A stretch of 64,000 nucleotides of DNA from Terebella lapidaria (taxonomy: Eukaryota; Annelida; Polychaeta; Terebellida; Terebellidae): assembly GCA_949152475.1 (NCBI GenBank), contig OX424567.1:25445402-25509401 (forward strand), in the 5' to 3' direction. Position 1 is the stretch's first letter. Each line of letters opens with the position of its first letter. Both the position numbers and the translations under genes were made by a program. Of this stretch, positions 1 to 11,745 are shown in pieces. A model generated the notes under the pieces. It did not search any database. It saw only the letters and a list, made by a program, of their open reading frames with translations, and was not told where the DNA came from.

Positions 1-450
1 CATAAACTTGAACAAAAACATATCTGTAGAGGCAACAATAAATTGTATATCAGATATTGTACATGAACATGTCATCTTGACTTGTAAAGTGTAATAACTT
101 ATAAATATGATGTAAGAGTGGCGAGTTAAACACCTTTGGTCAATATGCTATAGCTCATATATGAAATGTTATTGAAATGAACACAGTTGATTGATTTGGT
201 CCAATACGGCATCTCAATTATTCAATATGTTAAATAACACACATGTGATAATTGTATCTGAATATTTTCTTCAGGAACATAATTGTACTGGAAGTAATGT
301 ATTCTGGAAATATATCCAATCTTCGTGCCAAATTTCATCAAAAAATTATTTGTGAACTAGACGCTTCCGGTCGCCTACGACCGCTTGGGTGTATCCCCCG
401 TAGCCCTATCATCTCTGTTGCCTCAAATATATCACTGTCAAGTGTGAAAA
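1..450. other. Left edge, no gene seen
   Basis: AT-rich sequence with no coding region I can support. The short frames here lack recognisable domains and splice context. Around 360-400 there is a GC-richer patch containing GTATCCCCCG, which resembles the end of the repeat at 5768-5799, so this may be a repeat remnant. Confidence 0.4.
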
Positions 451-1530
451 ACTAGAGCAAGGGCTAAAAAAGATTACCAGAGAAATGTTAAATCCCAAGT
501 CACAACTGTTTTCTTTTCCCCACCAAAACTGCTGCACTGATTTTCCGAGGTTATTGAAGGTCGAATTCAAAATCACCACTGAAATCTCTTTATATGAATT
601 TCCATTCGACATGTTTGATAAAATAACGAAAATACAGATAGATCAATCTTTTCACCTATTTATATTTCAACTCAGAATATTTTACAAACTTGGTTCCAAG
701 TTGAAATTCAAAGTAAAATTTGACCAAAAATGCATTTCAAGATGACGAAATTGGAGCTAGATTGAACTTCTCACCATAAGTTATATTTCGATTCATAATA
801 CATGTATGTGCCAAACATGGTTTCAAGTTGAAATTCAAAGTAAAAGTTAATCAAAACTGCATTTCAAGATGACAAAATTGGAGCCAGATCAAACTTTTCG
901 TCATGAGTTATATTTTAACTCATAATACCTGCCCAACTTGATTTCCAGTTGAAATTCAAACTAAAAGTTGACCAAAACTGCATTTCAAGATGACGAAATT
1001 GGACCCAGATCAAACTTTTTGCCTTGAGTTATATTTCAACTCATAATATGTGCCAAACTTGGTATTAAGTTGAAATTCAATGTAAAAGTTGACCAAAACT
1101 GCATTTCAAGATGACGAAATTGGAGCCAGATCGAATTTTTCACCATATATAGTTATATTTTAACTCATAATTTGTGCCAAACATGGTCTCAAGTTGAAAT
1201 TCAAAGTAAAAGTTGATCAATGTTTTCATAAAAAGCTATTGTGATCAATAATAGACTTAACTAGCCAGATAGAATTTTTCGTCATAAGTTATATTTCAAC
1301 TTATAATATGTGACAAACATGCTTTCAAGTTGAAATTCAAAGTAAAAGTTGACCAAAATTGCATTTCAAGATGACGAAATTGGAGCCAGATCGAATTTTT
1401 CACCATATATAGTTATATTTTAACTCATAATTTGTGCCAAACATGGTCTCAAGTTGAAATTCAAAGTAAAAGTTGATCAATGTTTTCATAAAAAGCTATT
1501 GTGATCAATAATAGACTTAACTAGCAAAAA
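451..1530. repeat. Element left end plus tandem array, about 122-bp units
   Basis: At 451-495 there is a degraded copy of the left end of the hairpin-ended repeat family (GGGCTAA followed by GATTACCAGAGAAATG). From about 690 to 1480 a tandem array follows, with the phrase TTGAAATTCAAAGTAAAAG recurring at about 703, 828, 948, 1069, 1193, 1326 and 1453. The last two units also carry a shared insert ending in AATAATAGACTTAACTAG, so part of the array was duplicated as a higher-order block of about 260 bp. No coding potential is evident. Confidence 0.75.
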
Positions 1531-2380
1531 AATAATGTTAACTTATTTGGTCACAAACATAAAATCTCTACTGGACAAAGCCTTCACCTTGTTGAGCCCA
1601 ATAATAAATATTTCTTGTCTTAACTATTTTCATTGTGGTCAATAATAGACTTAACATGTAAAAATAAAGTTAACTTATTCGGTTACACCCAGAAATTTCT
1701 ACCGGACAAAACCTTAACCTTGTTGAGCTCAATAATAATTGTTTCTCATCTTAACTATTTTTATTGAGGTCAATAATAGACTTAACTAGCAAAAAAAATG
1801 TTAACTTATTTGGTTACAGACATAAAATGTCTACTGGACAGAATCTTTACCTTGTTGAGCCCAATAATAAATATTTCTTGTCTTAACTATTTTTATTGTG
1901 GTCAATAATAGACTAAACTAGTAAAAAATAATGTTAACTTATTCAGTACACCCATGAAATCTGTACTGGACATACTTTCACCTTGTTGAGCTTAATAATA
2001 AATATTTCTCATCTTAACTATTTTTATTGTGGTCAATAATAGACTTAACTATTTTTATTGTGGTCAATAATAGACTTAACTAGTGAAAATAATGTTAACT
2101 TATTCGGTTACACCAATGAAATTTGTACTGGACAGAACATTTACCTTGTTGAAGTTAATAATAAATATTTCTTGTCTTAACTATTTTTATTGTGGTCAAT
2201 AGTAGACTTAACTATTAAAAATAATGTTAACTTATTCAGTTACACCCATGAAATTTGTACTGGACAAAACCTTTACCTTGTTGAGCTTAATAATAAACGT
2301 TTCTCGTCTTAACTATTTTTATTGTGGACAATAATAGACTTCACTAATAAAACTAATGTTAACTTATTCAGTAATATTGT
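1500..2380. repeat. Tandem array, about 132-bp units
   Basis: Seven units are recognisable by GTTAACTTATT near 1536, 1668, 1799, 1931, 2093, 2226 and 2358. One interval is about 30 bp longer, because the phrase GTGGTCAATAATAGACTTA is itself duplicated near 2020-2060. The sequence is AT-rich and non-coding. It adjoins the 122-bp array and shares its AATAATAGACTTAACTAG phrase, so the two arrays probably grew inside one element. Confidence 0.75.
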
Positions 2381-2549
2381 CCTGTTTTCACTGAAAACTT
2401 CAGTTCTCCAGTCTGAACAAGAAACCAGTGTCATTACCTTCCACTGTACAGGCTATTGGAATGATCGTACATGTCAAAATGGATATTTCAAAATTCTGTA
2501 ATAAGTTAGGCTGTTAACATATTAATATTTATATGATCATTCTAAAAAA

Positions 2550-5275
2550 TTAGCCCAATGGGCTAGAAAGGTTACCGGAGAAATATACAGAGTTAAGCCG
2601 AGAAAGTTGAAGGTCAAATTCAAGGTGACCACTGAAATCGCCATATCTCTAACCTTGAAAATGGGATCAAAGGTTAAATTCTAGATCACCAAACTATTCA
2701 GCATACATCATTTCCTATATGTTCACTATGGACCCCTAAGCTGTGAATTTGATAATAAGAGAGATATAAGCCATTTTGTAATCTGACTTTGAAAATAGAA
2801 TGACTGACCTTGAAATTTAGGTCAAAGGTCAAACTCAATATCATTAAAATATTCAGAATATCTCATTTCCTATATGTTCACAATTGATTCCTAAGCTGTA
2901 AAGTCGATAATAAGCAAGATATTAGCCATTTTGTCCTGTTGAGCTTTAAAATGAGGTCAAAAGTCAAATTCAAGGTCACTAGAATATTCAGCATATATCA
3001 TTTCCTATATGTTCACAATTGATTCCTAAGCTGTAAAGTCGATAAGAAGCAACATATTGGCCATTTTGTCCTGTGACCTTGAAAATGAGGTCAAAGGTCA
3101 AATTCAAGGTCACGAGAATATTCAGCATATATCATTTCCTATATGTTCACAATTGATTCCTAAGCTGTAAAGTCGATAATAAGCGAGATATTAGCAATTT
3201 TGTCCTGTGACCTTGGAAATGAGGTCAAAGGTCAAATTCAAGGTCACGGGAATATTCAGCATATATCATTTCCTATATGTTCACAATTGATTCCTAAGCT
3301 GTAAAGTCGATAATAAGCGAGATATTAGCAATTTTGTCCTGTGACCTTGGAAATGAGGTCAAAGGTCAAATTCAAGGTCATGAGAATATTCAGCATATAT
3401 CATTTCCTATATGTTCACAATTGATTCCTAAGCTGTAAAGTCGAGAATAAGCGAGATATTAGCCATTTTGTCATGTGACCTTGAAAATGAGGTCAAAGGT
3501 CAAATTCAAGGTCATGAGAATTTTCAGCATATATCATTTCCTATATGTTCACAATTGATTCCTAAGCTGTAAAGTCGCTAATAGGCAAGATATTGGCCAT
3601 TTTGTCCTGTTGACCTTGAAAATGAGGTCAAAAGTCAAATTCAAGGTCATGAGAATATTCAGCATATATCATTTCCTATATGTTCAAAATTGATTCCTAA
3701 GCTGTAAAGTCGATAATAAGCAAGATATTAGCCATTTTGTCATGTGACCTTGAAAATGAGGTCAAAGGTCAAATTCAGGGTCATGAGAATTTTCAGCATA
3801 TATCATTTCCTATATGTTCACAATTGATTCCTAAGCTGTAAAGTCGATAATAAGCGAGATATTAGTCATTTTGTCATGTGACCTTGAAAATGAGGTCAAA
3901 AGTCAAATTCAAGGTCATGAGAATTTTCAGCATATATCATTTCCTATATGTTCACAATTGATTCCTAAGCTGTAAAGTAGCTAATAAGCAAGATATTGGA
4001 AATTTTGTCCTGTGACCTTGAAAATGAGGTCAAAGGTCAAATTCAAGGTCATGAGAATTTTCAGCATATATCATTTCCTATATGTTCACAATTGATTCCT
4101 AAGCTGTAAAGTCGCTAATAAGCAAGATATTGGCCATTTTGTCCAGTGACCTTGAAAATGAGGTCAAAGGTCAAATTCAAGGTCACGAGAATATTCAGCA
4201 TATATCATTTCCTATATGTTCACAATTGATTCCTAAGCTGTAAAGTCGATAATAAGCGAGATATTAGCAATTTTGTCCTGTGACCTTGAAAATGAGGTCA
4301 AAGGTCAAATTCAAGGTCACGGGAATATTCAGCATATATCATTTCCTATATGTTCACAATTGATTCCTAAACTGTAAAGTCGATAACAAGCGAGATATTA
4401 GCCATTTTGTCCTGTGACCTTGAAAATGAGTTCGAAGGTCAAATTCAAGGTCATCAGAATATTCAGTATATATCATTTCCTATATGTCCACAATTGATTC
4501 CTAAGCTGTAGAGTCGATAATAAGCGATATATAAGCCATTTTGTGCTCTGACCTTGAAACTGAGGTCAGAGGTCAAATTCAAGGTCACGAGAATATTCAG
4601 CATATATTATTTCCTATATGTCCACAATTGATTCCTAAGCTGTAGAGTCGATAATAAGCGAGATATAAGCCATTTTGTGCTCTGACCTTGAAACTGAGGT
4701 CAGAGGTCAAACTCAATGTCACGAGAATATTCAGCATATATCATTTCCTATATGTTCACAATTGATTCCTAGTCTCTAATCTCAATATCAAGTGAGATAT
4801 TAGGCATAATGTGTCCCATTATAAAGCATAGGAGAATTTAACATGGGAAAGTCCCATTTGGGCAGAGTTTGGGCCAAAATGGCCCACTTCGAGCGATTCA
4901 AGCGCAACGAAATTTATAGACATCATAGAAGTACATATGAGGAGTCTTATGTATCAAAAAGAAAAAAAGTTACTGAACAGATTTTGAGAAAATGGCCGCC
5001 AAAGTCCATAATCAGGCATTTTTCGTCGAAAACGGCCGCCATTTTGAAAAAAATGCGAAAATCAAAAAACTAAAAAATAGCTCCCTCTTGAATTATTTTT
5101 AAGTATTTTTCTGCAAAATTTCAGAAAAATTCGCCCGTAAACAAAAAAGATAAAAATGTGGACGACGACGACGACGACGACGGACGACGACGACGGACGA
5201 CGACGACGGACGACGAACGACGGACGCAACTCCATGCCAATAGGTTATCGGACCATAGGTCCGGTAACCTAAAAA
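2550..5275 (+). repeat. Hairpin-ended repeat, longest copy (2.7 kb)
   Basis: The left end reads TTAGCCCAATGGGCTAG, then AGGTTACCGGAGAAAT. The right end is a (GACGAC)n-rich tract at 5160-5226, then GCAACTCCATGCCAATAGG and an imperfect palindrome from GGTTATCGGACC to GGTCCGGTAACC ending at 5270. Related ends recur at about 20.8, 22.7, 51.6, 53.1, 55.4, 59.5 and 60.95 kb, so this is a dispersed family. It encodes no recognisable transposase and is probably non-autonomous. Its interior is swollen by a 134-bp tandem array. The class is unknown. Confidence 0.8.
2600..4800. repeat. 134-bp tandem array rich in AGGTCA half-sites
   Basis: About sixteen units lie inside the element at 2550-5275. The start of AGGTCA in successive units at 3088, 3222, 3356 and 3490 gives a period of exactly 134 bp. 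Each unit carries GACCTTGAAAATGAGGTCA, then AAGGTCAAATTCAAGGTCA, then CATATATCATTTCCTATATG and TAAGCTGTAAAGTCGATAA. In eleven units two exact AGGTCA hexamers lie 1 bp apart (DR1 spacing). Outer units at both ends are more diverged than central ones, as expected when an array grows by unequal exchange. Confidence 0.85.
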
Positions 5276-5284
5276 CGACTGGTT

Positions 5285-5800
5285 TCGTGTGACAGCCCTT
5301 CCCAACAACACTTCCAAATATTATCGAGATTCGTCAAAAATTGCAATCTGTAGAGCGTTCACAAGCCATGTGTCTCAAACAGGCTGTTTTCAATGCAAAA
5401 TGTGTCCCCAAACGACCAAATCAGTTGCCACGGCAACCAAAATCGTTTGGTGTCAGGATCTTACCATAATATATGTGCCTGCAAAAAATAATGGTGATCG
5501 GGTGAGAATTGCGGCCTGTAGCGCGTTCACAAGCCATGTGTCTCAAACAGGCTGTTTTCAATGCAAAATGTGTCCCCAAACGACCAATTCAGTTGCCACG
5601 GCAACCAAAATCGATTGGTGTCGGGATCTTACCATTATATATGTGTCTGCAAAAAATAATGGTGATCGGGTGAGAATTGCGGCCTGTAGCGCGTTCACAA
5701 GAAAATCTCTGCGGACGCGGACGCGGACGCGGGCGCGGACGCGGGCGCGGACGACGAAGCCAAATCCATAGTATCCGCCGAACTTTGTTCGGGGGATACA
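5285..5800. repeat. 171-bp duplication with GC-rich tail and terminal hairpin
   Basis: The phrase CACAAGCCATGTGTCTCAAA occurs at about 5360 and again 171 bp later; a third, partial unit begins near 5690. It is followed by a (GCGGAC)n-like tract (5713-5752) and ends in a palindrome whose arms are GTATCCGCCGAAC and GTTCGGGGGATAC (5768-5799). This is the same design (body, GGACG-type microsatellite, terminal hairpin) as the element immediately upstream, but the sequence is unrelated. The hairpin stops about 30 bp from the stop codon of the choline transporter, so it lies in that gene's 3' UTR or terminator region. Confidence 0.7.
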
Positions 5801-5828
5801 ATTAACACATAAACATTTTCGAACATGA

Positions 5829-8800
5829 TCACATTCGAGCCACAGGGGCACAGTTCGTTTCGCTAGAGCTTTTATTGAAATTCTCCACACTGTAGCCGTT
5901 CTGTGTTGCTCTGTCACATTTTGTCTGTTCTGGCGAGGTAGCCTCAGTGCTGACACCTGGTGGAGGATCGTCAGTCCGCCCCTTGACCTCGAAGTTCTGC
6001 AGAGTACAGCCACTGTCACTTAGAGTCAGCAGCTGATCCTTCGAGTGGTTCACAATCTGGGTTTCCAGAGGAATTTCCATCCCGTTTTTGAAGCAGCCAA
6101 AGAAATCACATTGCATCGGGACTTTTGAGTTCAAAAATATGTAACGGGTTAGAAATGACACTGCCACGATGGCCAGCAAAGACATGAGCATAGAAAAGCT
6201 CCTGAAGGGAAACAGTTGCACCTCATTGGTGAAGTCATAGCCTGGGTACCGTATGAGTGCCGGCAATGACAGAAGCGGCTCCCCAGCTGAGAACCTCAGG
6301 AATAAGCCGATCACGTAGCCAAAGAGAGATCCATAGGAATTGGACGTGTTGATGAACAAAACCGCTATGAGCTGTGGGAACATTATGACGAAGATGATGT
6401 CTGCAGCTAGAATGTATATCCCGTAAACACTGGACACGGACAGAGCAATGATGGTTGCTATAGCAGCCACGACCAACACTGCACATCGCTGTATCCATAG
6501 CAACTCATGCTCCGACGCCTGCAAAGATGAATTAAATATATTTACCGGAAAATTCCAAACTTCATTGACCTCAAAACTTTTATTCATTAGTGTCTTAATC
6601 TGTCATTCATAAAGCACTACTTTCTTCATGAAATGAATGGGATCCCTGGTTGAATGACCAGGGTAACATTAGCAAATGCTGCGAAAGTACAAAGGTAATC
6701 ATCGTGAAAAAAACCACATTATTGATCTCTAACCTTAGTTCTGAGGACCATCTTGTATATGTTGTGACTGAAGACAGATGCAGATGATAGAACAGCGCTG
6801 TCCACAGACGACATCACAGCCGCTACGATAGCACCCAGACCTGTGAAAATCAACAGTGACAGGACACATACATGTACGTGCACAAGGTATAGACCTAGAA
6901 TGAGCTCAGTAACATCAATATGCAGGAATCAAGAAAACCCTGTAGGTAAAGATTGTAAATAACATACCGTATTGATCCTCGCGCCCTAATATTAGAGCGC
7001 CCCCCTCTTTTCCCCAAAAATGTTTGATTTTCGTAACCTTGTAACTCATGTCATATCTTTCTAATAAGATCTTGAAGTGCTCTAATCCACATATTTATGT
7101 TATTTAGGGAATAATGTATAGATTTGGAGTAATTGTCGCACAATAAACTTCGAGGGCAAGGTGATATGGTCCCGAGACGCCGAAGGCGTCGAGGGCTATA
7201 TCACCTGTCCCGAGGAGTTTATTTTGCAGACAATTACGACAAATCTATACATTATTTATATTCTAACATGGTAAATGATTGTTAAGAAATAAACGTTACC
7301 ATGGCTACACAAGTTTGTTGCGGTCATGACGTTTTTGTAGGCCGTTGCTCCTGGAGACGAAATCTGATATTGGCCCTAGGGCCGTATATCAACTGATATA
7401 ACACCTTTTGAAATGACTGAAATGCTAAGAGCCGTCTGACGTCACCATGTTAGAATAGAATCATAATCAAGGAGAATGAAGGCTATAGGTGTATTATCCA
7501 GTGATTTTCTTAAATTTGACCTCAAGTTTGAGCTCATTTTTACGCGCGCTGCTGCAGGGGGTCTTGCTTTGGCTCACGTGCTACTATTAGGACCAATACG
7601 GTATACATATAACTGACTTTCAAATATATAAACAACTGAGTATGAACATGGTAAAAAGAAGCTGTGTTGCGACTCAATAACCATTGGATTTGTGCTCGCT
7701 AGAACCCTAGGGGTACAGGAGTTAGTTGTCATGGTTACCAACCTATGAGGGCCACAGCCCGAGGGGTCAGGTACTGCAGTGTTAGGGGTAGGACAAGGGC
7801 AGCTTTGCCGGTTTCCAGTGGTGACACGCCAAGAGTCGTCTGATTCCAGTCTGTTGTTTGGTGGGCGAAGAGGATATCAGAAAATTATGTAAGTAATATA
7901 AGTAAATCTTTTCACTGATGAGATACACAAATCATTCTTTGTCAGAATTCTGTTCTTCCACGAACCTGTGCTAGTGGCGGCGATGCCGATTAAAGCGGGC
8001 GGAATTGCAAGGAGAAAGACGCCCGCACTGCTCGCCACTGAGAGCACTTGGGCGTGGCGCACCGAAGACACAGACAGAACCCGCTGGAAGTAAGCCTGCC
8101 ACGGAATCGTGCCGAACGTCTGCAACATAATTGTGCACAGTCTTCAAACTAACAGGGATCAGTGTTTAAACGGTACCTGGCATGTTTCGAAGGATTAAAT
8201 AGTGATTGGGCCTGAAGCAATATTTGCATCAAATAATTAGTGTATTTTGCAAGTAATATTGTATTTGTTTATTCATGATATACATATCATCAGTAATCTA
8301 CACGTCTGAATAATCACCATGGCAAGGAGCAAGTCTGCCCACAATGCAGCCTGCCGGGGTTGGATGTCACCCAGCCATATATCTCGATGGTCCATCACTG
8401 GCTCGACCGCTGGGTCAGTCAGCACAAACGGCAGTGCCAGCACCTGTACACATCAGCCAATGTAAACAGAGTCAGGGCTGGCATCGAATAGTGATCAGTG
8501 ATAATTAGTGATCAAATTCAAAGAACAAGCTGTCATTAGCAGGCCTACTGACGGCTATAACTACACTGCATTGTGTTCAATATTTGTCACAAGCGTTTTT
8601 TCTTTCTTTTAACGAATAGTTGATAGTTTGCCATCTCAGGACATAACATCATTTACCATTTTACAGGAGTAATAATTTTCAAAATGATACTTCTTATTAT
8701 GGTTATCATAGTTTCTGGCTTTTTCCTTCATCAATACTGATGATTATTTTTTACTAGTGAACACTGACCAGGCCGACAGTGATGAATGCCAGCTGTATGA

Positions 8801-10006
8801 TATCTGTGTACGACACAGAGATGACTTGTCCGAAGGTGACGTAGGCCACCGTGACCAGCGCCGAGCCAATCACAGCAATCAGCTTGTTAATGTTGATGAT
8901 CACACTCAAACTTGTACCTGTTTTGGACAAGAAAGTCATTCATAACTAGACATAAAAGCCTATAGGCTTTGTGGCATCCCCCAATTTTTCTTTTCTTTTC
9001 TAATGGTGAAACTTGACTGTTATTATAATACATATACCAGGATTATTGAACACAGGTGGGAGTGAGAGTTCAAATTATAGCAGTTGCTCACTAGACAAAT
9101 GTCCATCAGATATTTGTTTTAATCTTAATAGGTATTAAATGTACAGACATGACAGACATTCATAATACAAGCAAAAAGGAAATTATTCTGGGTTCTGACT
9201 AAGTAAAACAATGATAATTTGGTCACTGCATGTGAAATACAGCTAGAAAACAAAACAATGCATGTAGTTTCATCCAGATAAACACAGTGCTGTTTTAACT
9301 GAATACAATGAACAATTGACCGGCAACCAAGGCCCAGGCAGACCTTCAAAGCTGTTATCTTCAGTTTGGGTCATCATTATATAACCACCTATTGTTTTCT
9401 TTAGAAAGGGAAGGAGGGCATTGTTCCAACTTGTTGGTGTTAGTATAGTAAACTGGGGTGAGGGGACAGGAGAGGGGGGGGGGGGGGGAAGAGGGGCAGT
9501 GCATACAAGTCACTGATACATTGCTACATTCATATGCAGATTAGACTGGCTGACAGTGGAGGTGGGGGAGGGAGAGGGGGGGGGGGTATTGCCTTATCAC
9601 AGGCATTACTGAGCAGGGCTCTCATATACTGCACTGGCTGAGAGGGCAGAGCCTAGCCTCATGCTGGACATGCAGGCTGCAGTCAGTGAATACAGTAGCA
9701 TGGCTCAGTCACAGTATTACATCTGCATGGGGGCAGGTGAGGGAAAAATTCTAAGTCCAAAAAAAAATACACCCAAAAAATTTTTTTCTCCTGGAAATTG
9801 CCTGAATCAAATTATGACATTGACAGGAATCGCCCGATTTTTTTTTCCAAAATGGCCGCCAGCGGCCATCTTGGATTTCGGATCTCGACGAAAAACAATA
9901 GGGGTTAGGAGCAAAGTATTTCGGATGAGCTGTGAAAATTTCGGAAAGATAGATCAAGGCGTTCAAGAGTTATGATCCGGAAACCGAACGGCGGAAGAAA
10001 AAAAAA

Positions 10007-10038
<32 letters not shown>

Positions 10039-11060
10039 AAAAAAACAGACAAAAACATAAGGCCTCCCGATTTTCAATCGGGATGCCTAATAATAAGAAC
10101 ATATTGAAGAAAATGATGATTAGTACCTGTTAATAGTATGACTATTCAATGAGCATGTCATCGTCACTGACCAAGAGCAGCTAGTACGGCGGCAGACCAG
10201 AAGATGTCACCACAGATCGCAGTGAGGTACAACAGTGCTACCATAGTGTGTCCAAACTTCTGCTGGAAGGGGTCGAACATTGTCAGGTACTGCTTCTCAC
10301 GCATGGGTCGGGCAAATACCAGACCTCCTGGGTGACCCAAGGTACATTTTTAAGAGGCAAGAGGACATTTCTCAGTATATATGTATAATTGAATTTCTTC
10401 AAAGCACAGTGTGAATACATGCTTAGTCGCAAAGTTTCTGAAAAGAATGAACGTAAGAACTATAAACTCAAAAACATTCCAGTTACCAATGGTCATTCCG
10501 ATGCATATCCCAAAAGGTGCCAGTGTCCAGGCTAGGCCCATTGTTGCCATGGATTCGGCTGTTCCATTCACAAAACCTCCTCCCACTGTTGTAGCTGCAG
10601 ACATATGTTAGGCTTACAGACATGTACATGTACAACAAGAAAATAATGTCACAATTTGAACACATCAACAAGACTACATTTACATTTAAGCCTGATCTTT
10701 TTTTGGATGAGATAGATCTCATGACTTATGATCTTTACGTTGGTTAATGTGCTTGAATGAATCTTAAAACCCCTTTTGGGGAACATATATGCAATATGTT
10801 ATATGTATTTGTATGTAATAAGAATGTGCCAACTAAGAATGTATGGCTCCTACAATTGGATCAAATTTGTTCTACAAACCAGTCATGGTGAATATTCCAA
10901 CAAAGCCACCAAGTTTGCGACCTGCCACGAGGGATACTTCTCTGTCTGTTGTGGCGCCATCTAGCCGATGTTTCTTGAACCATCTTGTCGCTAGTATCCC
11001 CAGCACCAGCACGACGGCGTAGAACACCAGTACAACAACTAGTCCCACCACGTCAATCAT
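5829..11060 (-). CDS. SLC5A7: High-affinity choline transporter (CHT1, SLC5A7)
   Basis: This is a sodium-coupled choline uptake carrier of the SLC5 family, which in animals supplies choline for acetylcholine synthesis at cholinergic terminals. Coding exons on the minus strand: 11060-10880, 10594-10487, 10327-10172, 8917-8769, 8443-8318, 8119-7966, 7850-7743, 6840-6734 and 6518-5829. They join in frame to 592 aa (human about 580). Family signatures are VGGGFVNGTAE (about residue 63), FARPMREKQYLTMFDPFQQ, YTDIIQLAFITVG, IPWQAYFQRVLS, GAIVAAVMSSVDSAVLSSAS with the conserved Asp, and FPQLIAVLFINTSNSYGS. About 13 membrane helices are expected, with a cytoplasmic tail of about 100 aa. The ATG at 11060 was chosen because it precedes the first helix; an acceptor-like AG at 11093 suggests a 5' UTR intron. 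Introns hold several repeats. The family match is firm; splice ends were read by eye. Confidence 0.95.
7107..7262. repeat. Long palindrome in choline transporter intron 7
   Basis: The arms ATAATGTATAGATTTG (7110) and CAAATCTATACATTAT (7237-7252) are reverse complements. They continue inward through AGTAATTGTCG, AATAAACT and AAGGTGATAT with few mismatches, down to GACGCCGAAGGCGTC near 7180. The whole forms a nearly perfect 150-bp inverted repeat. The flanking motif TTCTAACATGG at 7260 recurs in reverse orientation at 7447, so it may be the core of a larger MITE of about 350 bp. It has no coding capacity. Confidence 0.75.
8950..10100. repeat. Repeat-rich choline transporter intron 3
   Basis: This intron holds two long G runs (about 9474-9488 and 9576-9586) and a hairpin-ended repeat at about 9740-10095. 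The repeat contains AAAATGGCCGCCAGCGGCC and an A-rich stretch of about 55 bp (9989-10045), and finishes with the stem CCCGATTTTCAATCGGG inside AAGGC...GCCTAATAATAAG. A microsatellite or A-rich stretch followed by a terminal hairpin resembles the design of the other dispersed repeats here. Apart from the flanking exons I see no coding sequence. Confidence 0.65.
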
Positions 11061-11092
11061 ACTGAGACAACGGGCACACTCGCTCACTCAAC

Positions 11093-11450
11093 CTGAATCC
11101 GAAATCAGTTTATCTAAATATATAAAGAATCAGTTGCAGCTGATTTATTGAGTAAATACTTGTCTCAGTTTGTTTGTCAATGAATAGTTGTGTGCCAGGA
11201 GTCATGGGCCATCTTAGTGAGGTGTCCATGATTTCTCGATCCTACGTCAACATTCTTCAGCATACCCCTGTGAAGGTACGGGAATTGAGGACAGGTGGGT
11301 TAACATAGAGCTGCATATTTCTAATTTTTCATATTCTTTACATATGTTTTAGCCTCTAATTACACATGTAGGTGACGATACAAGTTGTCTTCATGTACCC
11401 TCATGTTCTCGAAGGTCAAACAGAATTTTCAGACTTGTATCTCACAAATT
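11093..11450. promoter_or_regulatory. Upstream of the choline transporter start
   Basis: An acceptor-like AG at 11093-11094 (minus strand) just upstream of the ATG implies that the 5' UTR continues in an exon further right. I cannot place that exon or a TATA box with confidence. No coding region is visible. Confidence 0.35.
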
Positions 11451-11469
11451 GCGAAAAGCTGGCTACTAG

Positions 11470-11745
11470 TATCTAGTAGTCCCTCGCGGTCTTATTGCAT
11501 TCCCTGGCATTCTGGATCGTGTTCCATCACGATAGCTTTCAATGTGGTGACACCCATGGCCTCTATACGAGGGAACATAATCCGGATAGTGAGGAATGCA
11601 ATAGGATCGCGAGGGAACATGATCCAGATTTCATCTGCGCAATAAAAGGAAACTCAATAGGATCGCGAGGGAACCTAATAATATTGTAAGGGAACACAAT
11701 AACAATGTGCCAAAAATATTTCTTCCATGACCACTGTACATCTAA
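11470..11745. repeat. Degraded foldback minisatellite (GCGAGGGAACGC type)
   Basis: The left half carries units like ATTCCCTGGCATTCTGGATC, and the right half carries the opposite strand (GATCGCGAGGGAACATGATC, ATATTGTAAGGGAACACAAT). It ends in AAAAATATTTCTTCCATGACC. The much cleaner copy at 42.1-42.87 kb has the same units and the same subterminal AAAATATTTCTTCCATG, so both belong to one family. Open frames across it are by-products of the repeat. Confidence 0.7.

Noticed and set aside
2600-4800. CRISPR-like array
   Set aside because: Units are contiguous 134-bp tandem copies without unique spacers, in animal DNA.
5558-6019. Frames rich in Arg-Val or Arg-Pro dipeptides
   Set aside because: Caused by the (GCGGAC)n tract and the antisense of the choline transporter's last exon.
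11061-11087. Extending the choline transporter start to the GTG at 11087
   Set aside because: GTG is not expected as an animal start here; the ATG at 11060 directly precedes the first membrane helix.
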